Part shown: piece after piece, positions 1 through 5,636 of the stretch
Layout: every line of letters begins with the position of its first letter
Numbering within the stretch: the stretch's first letter is position 1
Source of the DNA: Cellulomonas sp.
Lineage (GTDB): Bacteria; Actinomycetota; Actinomycetes; Actinomycetales; Cellulomonadaceae
Length of the DNA: 5,748 nt
Assembly: GCA_031178805.1 (NCBI GenBank)
Contig: JAPSIJ010000167.1
Span: 1 to 5,748, forward strand
Reading direction: 5' to 3'
The notes under the pieces: model-generated
Database searches by the model: none
Seen by the model: the letters and a program-made list of their open reading frames with translations, nothing else
Told to the model about the DNA's origin: nothing
Translations under genes and position numbers: made by a program

Positions 1-483
1 GCCGCCCACGGCGTCCCGGTGGTGCTGGACACCTCGGGCGCCCCGTTCGCGGCGGCGGTCCGGCACGGCGGCCTCGCCCTGGTGAAGCCGAACGACGACG
101 AGCTCGCCGAGCTGGTGGGGCAGGACCTCACCACCGTCGGCGACGTGCTGGAGGCCGCCCGCTCGGTGCGCGCGCTCGGCACCGGGGCCGTGCTGGTCAG
201 CCTCGGCGCGCACGGCGCGCTGCTGGTCACCGGCGACGGCACCTGGTGGGCCGGCGGCCCCGCGCTGGTGCCGGTGTCCACCGTCGGCGCGGGGGACTCC
301 ACCCTCGCCGGCTACCTCGCGGCCGACGGCGCCCCCGCCGACCGCCTGCGCCGCGCCGTGGCCTGGGGCCGCGCCGCGGTCCTGCTGCCCGGCAGCGCGG
401 TGCCGCTGCCGTCCGACGTCCGTACCGACGAGGTCGCCGTCGTGGCCGACCCCGATCCCTCCCTCGCCCTCAAGGAGCTGTGA
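1..483 (+). CDS. fruK: 1-phosphofructokinase (PfkB family), C-terminal part, 5' truncated by window
   Basis: This reading frame is open from the first base and ends at TGA 481-483, giving 160 visible residues. The family is usually about 310-320 residues, so roughly the N-terminal half lies outside the window. The PfkB/ribokinase fold is shown by KPNDDELAEL near residues 29-38, typical of 1-phosphofructokinases and tagatose-6-phosphate kinases. It is also shown by the C-terminal PfkB signature STVGAGDSTLAGYL, whose GAGD aspartate (codon 295-297) is the expected catalytic base and whose GAG forms the anion hole. The enzyme would be cytoplasmic and use ATP to convert fructose-1-phosphate to fructose-1,6-bisphosphate. 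The fructose PTS genes directly downstream supply that substrate and favour fruK over another sugar kinase. The end of the gene carries the ribosome binding site for the EIIA gene, which begins one base after its stop. The true start and promoter are not visible. Confidence 0.93.
   Translation, partial: AAHGVPVVLDTSGAPFAAAVRHGGLALVKPNDDELAELVGQDLTTVGDVLEAARSVRALGTGAVLVSLGAHGALLVTGDGTWWAGGPALVPVSTVGAGDSTLAGYLAADGAPADRLRRAVAWGRAAVLLPGSAVPLPSDVRTDEVAVVADPDPSLALKEL
472..477 (+). promoter_or_regulatory. Ribosome binding site for EIIA gene, inside fruK
   Basis: AAGGAG lies within the last codons of fruK, seven bases before the ATG at 485. It fixes the EIIA start and implies that the two genes share one mRNA. 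Confidence 0.75.
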
Positions 484-484
484 C

Positions 485-940
485 ATGAGCCTGCCCCTGA
501 CCTCCGCCGAGCTCGTCGGCGTCGACCTGGTCGCCCGGGACCGCGACGACGCGACCGGGCAGCTCATCGCCCTGCTCGCCGCCGCGGGCCGGGTCACCGA
601 CGCCGAGGGGTTCCACGCCGACGTGCGCGCCCGCGAGGCGCAGATGGCCACCGGGATGCCCGGCGGCGTCGGCCTGCCGCACGCCCGCTCCGAGCACGTC
701 GCGGCGCCGAGCCTCGCCGTCGGCAAGCTGCAGGACCCGGTCGACTGGGGCGCCCCGGACGGCCCGGCCCGGCTGGTGTTCCTGATCGCGGCCCCGGCCG
801 GCGGCGACGCCGACCACCTGCAGATCCTCGCGGCGCTCGCGCGCCGCCTCGTGCACGAGTCCTTCCGCCAGTCCCTGCTCGACGCGCCCGACGCCGCCAC
901 CGTGGCGGAGATCGTCACGCGAGAGGTGGTCCCCTCATGA
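485..940 (+). CDS. PTS fructose-specific EIIA component
   Basis: This 151-residue cytoplasmic phosphocarrier accepts phosphate from HPr and passes it to the EIIB domain of the next gene. It matches the mannitol/fructose EIIA family (PTS_EIIA_2) in length and motif. The stretch around GVGLPHARSEHV carries the phosphorylatable histidine, His66, in the usual small-Pro-His context. Upstream, REAQMATGMPGG is the helix-loop that commonly precedes it. The ATG at 485 follows the fruK stop by one base and is preceded by AAGGAG. The stop codon overlaps the fruA start in an ATGA (937-940). In many actinobacteria this domain is fused to EIIB-EIIC as one FruA protein, but here it is a separate single-domain gene. 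The E. coli counterpart FruB also carries an HPr-like FPr domain, which is absent here, so no symbol is assigned. Confidence 0.93.
   Translation: MSLPLTSAELVGVDLVARDRDDATGQLIALLAAAGRVTDAEGFHADVRAREAQMATGMPGGVGLPHARSEHVAAPSLAVGKLQDPVDWGAPDGPARLVFLIAAPAGGDADHLQILAALARRLVHESFRQSLLDAPDAATVAEIVTREVVPS
924..929 (+). promoter_or_regulatory. Ribosome binding site for fruA, inside the EIIA gene
   Basis: AGGTGG, part of the longer purine run GAGAGGTGG (921-929), stands seven bases before the ATG at 937. It supports that ATG as the fruA start, in the 4-base stop/start overlap that usually gives coupled translation. Confidence 0.7.
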
Positions 941-2472
941 AGTTCGTCGCCGTCACCTCGTGCCCCACGGGGATCGCCCACACGTACATGGCCGCCGAGG
1001 CCCTGGAGACCACCGGCCGGTCCGGCGGCCACGAGGTCGTCGTGGAGACCCAGGGCGCCGCCGGCTCCACCCCGCTCGACCCCGACGTGATCGCCGCGGC
1101 GGACGGCGTGATCTTCGCCGCCGACCTCGAGGTCCAGGACCGCGAGCGGTTCGCCGGCAAGCCGTTCGTCGACGTCGGCGTGAAGAAGGCCGTGCACGAC
1201 CCGACGGGCGTGCTCGCCCAGGCCGTCGAGGCCGTGGAGGCCGGCGCGGTCGCCCCGGCCTCCGCCGCGGCACCGGCCGCCGGGCCCCGGCCCGCCACGA
1301 AGGTCGACCCGAACGCCGGCGTCGGCACCCGCATCCGGCAGTGGCTGATGACGGGCGTGTCGTACATGATCCCGTTCGTCGCCGCGGGCGGGATCATGAT
1401 CGCCCTCGGCTTCATGGTCGCGCAGGCGGCGTGGGGCGAGACCGGCGCGGTCGAGGTCACCCAGGTGCCCGTGCAGGAGCTGATCTCGTCGTTCAGCATC
1501 GCGTCCGGCCAGGACTGGGCGGCCCTGCTGTTCCAGACCGGCAGCGCCGCGTTCGCGTTCCTCGTGCCCGTGCTCTCCGGCTTCATCGCCTACGGCATCG
1601 CGGACCGCCCCGGCCTGGTCCCCGGCTTCGTCGGCGGGTCCGTGTCCGTGCTGGTCGGCGCCGGCTTCCTCGGCGGCCTGGTCACCGGCTTCGTCGCCGG
1701 CTTCCTCGCGCTGTGGATCAGCCGGTGGCGGGTGCCCAAGGGCGTGCGCGGCGTGATGCCGGTGGTGGTCACCCCGCTGCTGTCCTCGCTGATCACCGGC
1801 TTCCTGATGTTCGTGCTGATCGGCCGCCCGATCGCGAACCTGATGGAGGGGCTGACCAGCTGGCTGAACGGGCTGTCCGGCTCCAACCTCGTGCTGATGG
1901 GCGCGCTGCTCGGCGCGATGATGGGCTTCGACCTCGGCGGCCCGGTGAACAAGGTGGCGTACACCTTCGCGGTCACCGGCCTGGCCACCGAGGGCCTGGC
2001 GACCGGCGCCGTGCAGTACCAGATCATGGCCGCCGTGATGGCCGCCGGCATGGTCGCCCCGCTGGGCATGGCGCTCGCCACGTTCATCCGCAAGCGCGTC
2101 TTCACCCACGCGGAGCAGGAGAACGGCAAGGCCGCGGTGCTGCTCGGCCTGTCGTTCATCTCCGAGGGCGCGATCCCGTTCGCCGCCGCCGACCCGTGGC
2201 GGGTCATCGTGTCCTCGCTGGTCGGCTCCAGCGTCACCGGCGCGCTGACCATGGCCGTGGGCTCCGACCTGCGCGCCCCGCACGGCGGCGTGTGGGTGCT
2301 GCCGCTGATCTCGAACCCGCTCGGGTTCCTGCTGGCGGTCGCCGTCGGCACCGCCGTGACCGCCGCCCTGGTGGTCGCGCTGAAGAGCATGAGGCCCAGC
2401 CCGGTCGTGCAGGCCGAGCAGGCGGCCGACGCCACGGCCGGCGCGCGCGCCGGCCAGCCCGCGGTGGCCTGA
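937..2472 (+). CDS. fruA: PTS fructose transporter, fused EIIB-EIIC permease
   Basis: This 511-residue membrane protein imports fructose and phosphorylates it at carbon 1. The EIIB domain occupies about residues 1-100, with the active-site loop CPTGIAHTYMAAEAL beginning at Cys9, the residue phosphorylated by EIIA. An Ala/Pro-rich linker (about 100-130) joins it to EIIC. EIIC starts near TGVSYMIPFVAAGG (139) and has about eight to ten hydrophobic segments, roughly at 142-165, 195-221, 228-265, 276-299, 317-335, 362-385, 401-415, 420-441 and 452-483. Family landmarks in EIIC include YGIADRPG (219), GFDLGGPVNKVAY (330), SEGAIPFAAADPWRV (409) and APHGG with His449. There is a single EIIB domain, not the duplicated B'BC layout of E. 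coli FruA, which explains the shorter length. The start overlaps the EIIA stop (ATGA) and follows AGGTGG. The protein ends in an Ala-rich tail of about 20 residues, part of which is encoded by a perfect palindrome. Confidence 0.95.
   Translation: MKFVAVTSCPTGIAHTYMAAEALETTGRSGGHEVVVETQGAAGSTPLDPDVIAAADGVIFAADLEVQDRERFAGKPFVDVGVKKAVHDPTGVLAQAVEAVEAGAVAPASAAAPAAGPRPATKVDPNAGVGTRIRQWLMTGVSYMIPFVAAGGIMIALGFMVAQAAWGETGAVEVTQVPVQELISSFSIASGQDWAALLFQTGSAAFAFLVPVLSGFIAYGIADRPGLVPGFVGGSVSVLVGAGFLGGLVTGFVAGFLALWISRWRVPKGVRGVMPVVVTPLLSSLITGFLMFVLIGRPIANLMEGLTSWLNGLSGSNLVLMGALLGAMMGFDLGGPVNKVAYTFAVTGLATEGLATGAVQYQIMAAVMAAGMVAPLGMALATFIRKRVFTHAEQENGKAAVLLGLSFISEGAIPFAAADPWRVIVSSLVGSSVTGALTMAVGSDLRAPHGGVWVLPLISNPLGFLLAVAVGTAVTAALVVALKSMRPSPVVQAEQAADATAGARAGQPAVA
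2436..2455. repeat. Perfect 20-bp palindrome in the 3' end of fruA
   Basis: Bases 2436-2455 are identical to their own reverse complement. As RNA they could fold into an 8-bp GC-only stem (GGCCGGCG / CGCCGGCC) with a CGCG loop. The palindrome encodes part of the Ala/Gly/Arg tail of FruA and ends 14 bases before the stop codon. No T-run follows, so it is not a standard intrinsic terminator. It may reflect GC-rich alanine codons, or it may protect or separate the fruA and ptsI parts of the mRNA. The palindrome itself is seen directly; a role is inference. Confidence 0.6.
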
Positions 2473-2497
2473 CCGGCGCACCGCGGCGACCGTCGAC

Positions 2498-2505
2498 AGA
2501 AGGGA
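2498..2505 (+). promoter_or_regulatory. Ribosome binding site for ptsI
   Basis: AGAAGGGA lies six bases before the ATG at 2512, in the 39-bp gap after fruA. It decides the ptsI start and shows that this gene is initiated independently. I see no clear promoter in the gap. Confidence 0.7.
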
Positions 2506-2511
2506 CGATCG

Positions 2512-4230
2512 ATGACGACGACCGACGAGGCACCGGCCGCGGGCACGGTGCTGCACGGGGCGGGGGTCGGCCGCGGGGCCGCGGTCGGGCCGGTGGTCCG
2601 GGTCCGGCCGGCCCCGGCCGTGGCCGGCGACGCCCCGGTGGTCCGGGACGGGGCGCCCGTCGCGGCCGCCGACCTGCCCGACGCCGTGGCCGCGGCGTTC
2701 GCCGACGTGGCCGCCGCGCTGCGCGACCAGGCCGGCCGCGCCGAGGGCACGGTCGCGGAGGTGCTCGGCGCCACCGCGATGATGGCCGACGACCCGGCCC
2801 TGCGGGACCAGGTCCTCACCGCCGTGCGGGGCGGCGAGCCGCCGGTGGCCGCGGTGGACGCCGCGGTCGGCGCGTTCGCCGCGGTGTTCGAGCAGGCCGG
2901 CGGCTACCTCGCCGAGCGGGTCACCGACCTGCGCAGCGTCCGGGACCGGGTGGTCGCCCGGCTCGCGGGGCTGCCGGCCCCCGGCGTCCCGGAGCTGCGC
3001 GAGCCGTCGGTCGTCGTGGCGCGGGACCTCGCGCCCGCGGACACCGCCGCGCTCGACCTCGCCCGCGTGCTCGCGCTGGTCACCGAGGAGGGCGGCCCCA
3101 CCGGGCACACGGCGATCATCGCCGGGCAGAACGGCATCCCGTGCGTCGTCCGGGCGACCGGCGCCACGGCGCTCGCCGAGGGCACCGACGTCGCGGTCGA
3201 CGCGGCGGCGGGCACCGTCACCGTCGCGCCCGACGCCGCGCAGCGCGCCGCCCTCGCCGCCCGGGCCGAGGCGGCGCGCGCGCTGGAGGCGGACACCGAC
3301 CCGGGCGCCACCGCCGACGGGCACCCGGTCGCCCTGCTGGCCAACATCGGCACCGCAGAGGACGCCGAGCGGCTCGCCGGCGCCGCCGTGGAGGGCGTCG
3401 GGCTGTTCCGCACCGAGGTGCTGTTCCTCGGTCGCCAGCAGGCCCCCACCGTCGACGAGCAGGCCACCGCGTACGCGCGGGTGCTCCGGGCGCTCGGCCC
3501 GGACCGCAAGGTCGTCGTCCGCACGCTCGACGCCGGCGCCGACAAGCCGCTGGCCTTCGCCAACCTGCACCCGGAGGAGAACCCGGCGCTCGGCGTGCGC
3601 GGCTACCGGCTGGTGCGCTCCGCGCCGGAGCTGCTCGCCGACCAGCTGACGGCGCTCGCCCGGGCCGGCGCCGAGACCGGCACCGAGCCGTGGGTGATGG
3701 CCCCGATGGTCGCCACCCCCGCCGAGGCGCGCGCGTTCGCCGCCGCCGTCCGGGAGGCCGGCCTGCGCACCGCCGGCGTCATGGTGGAGGTGCCCGCCGC
3801 GGCGCTGCGGGCCGGCGCCGTGCTGGACGAGGTCGACTTCGTGTCCCTCGGCACCAACGACCTCGCGCAGTACACGATGGCCGCCGACCGGCTCCGCGGG
3901 GAGCTCGTCGACCTGCTCGACGCCTGGCAGCCCGCCGTGCTCGACCTCGTCGCCGCCACCGCGCGCGCCGGGGCCGGGCGGCCGGTCGGCGTCTGCGGCG
4001 AGTCGGCCTCCGACCCGCTGATGGCGCTCGTGCTCACCGGGCTCGGCGTCACCAGCCTGTCGATGTCGCCCGCGGCGCTGCCCGCGGTGCGGTTCGCGCT
4101 GCGGCGGCACACGCTCGAGCAGTGCCGGGGGATGGCGGAGGCCGCGCTGGCCGTGGCCGACCCCGCCGCGGCGCGCGCGGCGGTGGCGGGACTGCTGGAG
4201 CCGGAGGTGCGGGCGGCGCTCGCGGTCTGA
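2512..4230 (+). CDS. ptsI: PTS enzyme I (phosphoenolpyruvate-protein phosphotransferase)
   Basis: This 572-residue cytoplasmic enzyme autophosphorylates from PEP and passes the phosphate to HPr, driving all PTS sugars. Length and domain order fit the family, at about 570-575 residues. The N-terminal HPr-binding region spans about 11-135. The swivelling phosphohistidine domain follows, with GGPTGHTAIIAGQNGIPCVV carrying the active His199 (E. coli His189). The C-terminal TIM barrel (about 260-555) has GLFRTE with Arg300, VEVPAA with Glu426 and LGTNDLAQYTMAADR with Asn449-Asp450. These match the PEP and magnesium ligands of E. coli EI. GVCGESASDP contains Cys495, matching the catalytic Cys502. 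No key residue is missing, so the enzyme should be active. It follows fruA by 39 bp on the same strand and is probably co-transcribed with the fructose genes. The partner HPr gene is not in the window. The short N-terminal extension is Ala/Thr-rich. Confidence 0.95.
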   Translation: MTTTDEAPAAGTVLHGAGVGRGAAVGPVVRVRPAPAVAGDAPVVRDGAPVAAADLPDAVAAAFADVAAALRDQAGRAEGTVAEVLGATAMMADDPALRDQVLTAVRGGEPPVAAVDAAVGAFAAVFEQAGGYLAERVTDLRSVRDRVVARLAGLPAPGVPELREPSVVVARDLAPADTAALDLARVLALVTEEGGPTGHTAIIAGQNGIPCVVRATGATALAEGTDVAVDAAAGTVTVAPDAAQRAALAARAEAARALEADTDPGATADGHPVALLANIGTAEDAERLAGAAVEGVGLFRTEVLFLGRQQAPTVDEQATAYARVLRALGPDRKVVVRTLDAGADKPLAFANLHPEENPALGVRGYRLVRSAPELLADQLTALARAGAETGTEPWVMAPMVATPAEARAFAAAVREAGLRTAGVMVEVPAAALRAGAVLDEVDFVSLGTNDLAQYTMAADRLRGELVDLLDAWQPAVLDLVAATARAGAGRPVGVCGESASDPLMALVLTGLGVTSLSMSPAALPAVRFALRRHTLEQCRGMAEAALAVADPAAARAAVAGLLEPEVRAALAV

Positions 4231-4248
4231 TTTGCCGGCGGTCAGGCC
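4224..4248. terminator. Weak inverted repeat spanning the convergent stops of ptsI and the AraC gene
   Basis: GGTCTGA and TCAGGCC flank an 11-base loop. The arms contain both stop codons and form a 7-bp stem with one G-U pair in the plus-strand RNA. The minus-strand RNA has one mismatch in the stem, and there is no T-tract on either side. It is the only candidate transcription end between these convergent genes and could arise simply from the two TGA codons facing each other, so the call is weak. Confidence 0.2.
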
Positions 4249-5060
4249 ACGGGTACCGGTGCCCGCCGTCCCTCCTGCTCCCGGAGCGCCCGGCGCCGGG
4301 TCCGGTCGGGCGTCTCGCCGACCACCTGCCGGTAGCGGCGGGTGAAGTGCGCCTGGTCGGTCCAGCCGAGCTCGGCGGCCAGCGTGGCCAGGTCCGTGGC
4401 CGGCTCCGTGTGCAGCGTCGTCGCGGCGACCTGCAGCCGGCGGCACTCCAGCAGCCACCGGGGCGTCAGCCCCGTGTGGTCCCGCACCACCCGGCTCAGC
4501 GTGCGCGTCGTCGTCCCGAGCTCGCGCGCGAGGTCGCCGACCCGGAGGACGTCCGCGCGCTCCTCGGCGAGCCGGCACACGGTGTTCGCGAGCCGTCCGG
4601 CGTCGTCGACGCGTGCCGCGAGCGGGAGCAGCCACTCGCGCAGGGGTGCGGCCAGGTCGGCGCCGGCGGCGCCACCGGCCAGCGCCGCGGCGACCGCGCG
4701 CACCGGAGCCCCGGTCAGCCGCTCGCGCCGTCCCACCAGGTCGACCGGGCCCGTCGTCGTCAGCAGCCGGGCGGCGGCGGGACGCAGCAGCACGCCGACC
4801 ACCCAGGAGGACCCGGACAGCTCCCGCACGGACAGCACCCGCTCCGGCCCGTGCAGCGTCGCCCCCGCGGGTCCCAGCACCGCGTTCGCCGCGGGGTAGG
4901 TGAGCACCCGCTGCGGTCGCGTGCGACCGGGCGGCACGTCCCAGCGCACGACCCAGACGTGCCGGACCACCTCGTCGAGGTCCGCGCCCAGCGGGAACCG
5001 GTCGAACCGCACCTCGGGGTCGCCCGGGTTGAGGTGCCCTCGCGACCCGACCACCGCCAC
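4242..5060 (-). CDS. AraC-family transcriptional regulator with DUF6597-like N-terminal domain
   Basis: This 272-residue DNA-binding regulator has two parts. Residues about 17-105 (VRHVWVVRWDVPPG, VLTYPAANAVLGPAG, VVGVLLRPAAARLL) resemble the DUF6597 domain of actinobacterial AraC-type regulators, thought to be a ligand-sensing cupin-like module. Residues about 165-258 form the paired helix-turn-helix DNA-binding domain. Helix-turn-helix one is around LRVGDLARELGTTTRTLSRVV (172-192). The AraC signature is around LATLAAELGWTDQAHFTRRYRQVVGETP (224-251). The longest start is GTG 5058-5060. A second GTG at 5052-5054 has a better-spaced purine run (GGGGG, minus strand, 5065-5061) and may be the true start, shortening the protein by two residues. 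It points away from the VOC gene across about 60 bp and toward ptsI. Divergence suggests it controls the VOC gene and itself. Its ligand cannot be read from the sequence. Confidence 0.9.
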   Translation of the reverse strand: MAVVGSRGHLNPGDPEVRFDRFPLGADLDEVVRHVWVVRWDVPPGRTRPQRVLTYPAANAVLGPAGATLHGPERVLSVRELSGSSWVVGVLLRPAAARLLTTTGPVDLVGRRERLTGAPVRAVAAALAGGAAGADLAAPLREWLLPLAARVDDAGRLANTVCRLAEERADVLRVGDLARELGTTTRTLSRVVRDHTGLTPRWLLECRRLQVAATTLHTEPATDLATLAAELGWTDQAHFTRRYRQVVGETPDRTRRRALREQEGRRAPVPVA

Positions 5061-5069
5061 CCCCCGTGG

Positions 5070-5104
5070 TGTCCCGTTCGTACAAGACCCTGTCCCGCCC
5101 GTGC
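5070..5104. promoter_or_regulatory. Putative operator: imperfect 14-bp direct repeat at 21-bp period
   Basis: Copies at 5070-5083 and 5091-5104 both begin TGTCCCG and both have CGT at the matching later position, agreeing at 11 of 14 bases. The 21-bp period is two helical turns, and the repeat is direct, not inverted. Both fit the way AraC-family proteins bind tandem half-sites. It occupies most of the spacer between the divergent AraC and VOC genes, where it would overlap promoters or 5' leaders of both. That it is the operator is inferred from geometry and position alone. Confidence 0.45.
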
Positions 5105-5107
5105 GGC

Positions 5108-5112
5108 GAGGG
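5108..5112 (+). promoter_or_regulatory. Ribosome binding site for the VOC gene
   Basis: GAGGG, within the purine-rich run GAGGGTGGGG (5108-5117), lies seven bases before ATG 5120. It supports this start over an in-frame GTG at 5066, which has no such site and lies inside the spacer. Confidence 0.65.
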
Positions 5113-5119
5113 TGGGGCC

Positions 5120-5620
5120 ATGGCCGAGAGCACCGCGCCCGCCACGGGCGCCCACACCACGCACGGCGTCCCGCACGGGCGCACGTCCCTCACGCCGCAC
5201 CTCGTCGTGCACCCCGCCGAGCGGGCGATCGCATTCTACGAAGAGGTGTTCGGCGCCCGCGTCCTCGGGGTGACGCGGATGGGCGAGGGCGGGCCGGTCG
5301 GCGAGGCCGCGCTCGACCTCGGGAACGGCTGCCTCACGCTGAGCGACCCGGTGGACGCCTTCGGGATCGTCGCTCCCGACCCCGCGCGGGCGACGTACTC
5401 GCTCGCGCTGCACGTCCCCGACGTGGACGCCGTCGTCGAGCGGGCGGCGCGCGCCGGCGCGACGGTGCGCGAGCCCGTCGCGACCTTCGTCTCGGGCGAC
5501 CGGTACGGGTCGCTCGTGGACCCGTTCGGCGTGCGGTGGACCGTGCTGACCCGGGTGGAGGACCTGTCCCCGGAGGAGAGCGCGCGCCGCGTGGCGCAGT
5601 GGGCGGCGACGCAGGGCTGA
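5120..5620 (+). CDS. VOC family (glyoxalase/bleomycin resistance fold), PhnB-like protein
   Basis: This 166-residue cytoplasmic protein begins at ATG 5120. After about 22 unstructured residues come two beta-alpha-beta-beta-beta modules of the vicinal oxygen chelate fold. The first is LTPHLVVHPAERAIAFYEEVFGA (24-46). The second is YSLALHVPDVDAVVERAARAGA (93-114), followed by SGDRYGSLVDPFGVRW (125-140) and a C-terminal VEDLSPEE. That order and ending are typical of PhnB-like VOC proteins. Members include metal-dependent enzymes, antibiotic-binding proteins and many uncharacterised ones, so no substrate is proposed. Two positions often histidine in relatives appear changed: the site before the LDLGNG strand is Glu62, and DPFGHRW is DPFGVRW (Val138), so metal binding may differ. 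It is divergent from the AraC gene and probably its target. A few AT-ending codons (such as GCA TTC TAC GAA near 5231) stand out slightly from the neighbours. Confidence 0.88.
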   Translation: MAESTAPATGAHTTHGVPHGRTSLTPHLVVHPAERAIAFYEEVFGARVLGVTRMGEGGPVGEAALDLGNGCLTLSDPVDAFGIVAPDPARATYSLALHVPDVDAVVERAARAGATVREPVATFVSGDRYGSLVDPFGVRWTVLTRVEDLSPEESARRVAQWAATQG

Positions 5621-5624
5621 CGCG

Positions 5625-5630
5625 TAGCCT
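5625..5630 (+). promoter_or_regulatory. Putative -10 element of a leaderless promoter
   Basis: TAGCCT fits the actinobacterial -10 pattern TAnnnT and ends six bases before ATG 5637. Transcription would therefore start at or next to the start codon. No Shine-Dalgarno-like sequence lies before this ATG, in contrast to the PTS and VOC genes. No clear -35 box is visible in the end of the VOC gene. Confidence 0.5.
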
Positions 5631-5636
5631 GGCCGC

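Noticed and set aside
2590..2647. 13-bp direct repeat CCGGTGGTCCGGG at 2590 and 2635 in the start of ptsI
   Set aside because: Both copies are in frame and encode Pro-Val-Val-Arg. At this GC content, with repeated codons, it is readily explained by coding sequence and has no supporting context as a regulatory site.
1590..2819. Minus-strand open frame of 409 codons opposite fruA and ptsI
   Set aside because: Low-complexity Ser/Thr/Ala/Pro/Arg translation with no family resemblance, antisense to conserved EIIC and EI motifs.
4251..4264. Inverted repeat GGGTACCGGTGCCC near the end of the AraC gene as a terminator
   Set aside because: Only about 5 bp of stem once a loop is allowed, with a mismatch in the minus-strand RNA and no T-run. 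It encodes the Pro/Val/Ala tail of the regulator.
5066..5119. Extended VOC start at GTG 5066, adding 18 residues
   Set aside because: The added residues do not look like VOC sequence, there is no ribosome site before the GTG, and it would place the coding region over the putative operator. ATG 5120 has a well-spaced GAGGG.
960..5273. Very long plus-strand open frame of 1437 codons across fruA, ptsI and the AraC region
   Set aside because: It is an out-of-frame shadow. The translation is almost all Arg, Gly, Pro and Ala with no recognisable domain, it overlaps two well-identified genes in another frame, and long stop-free frames are expected at this GC content.
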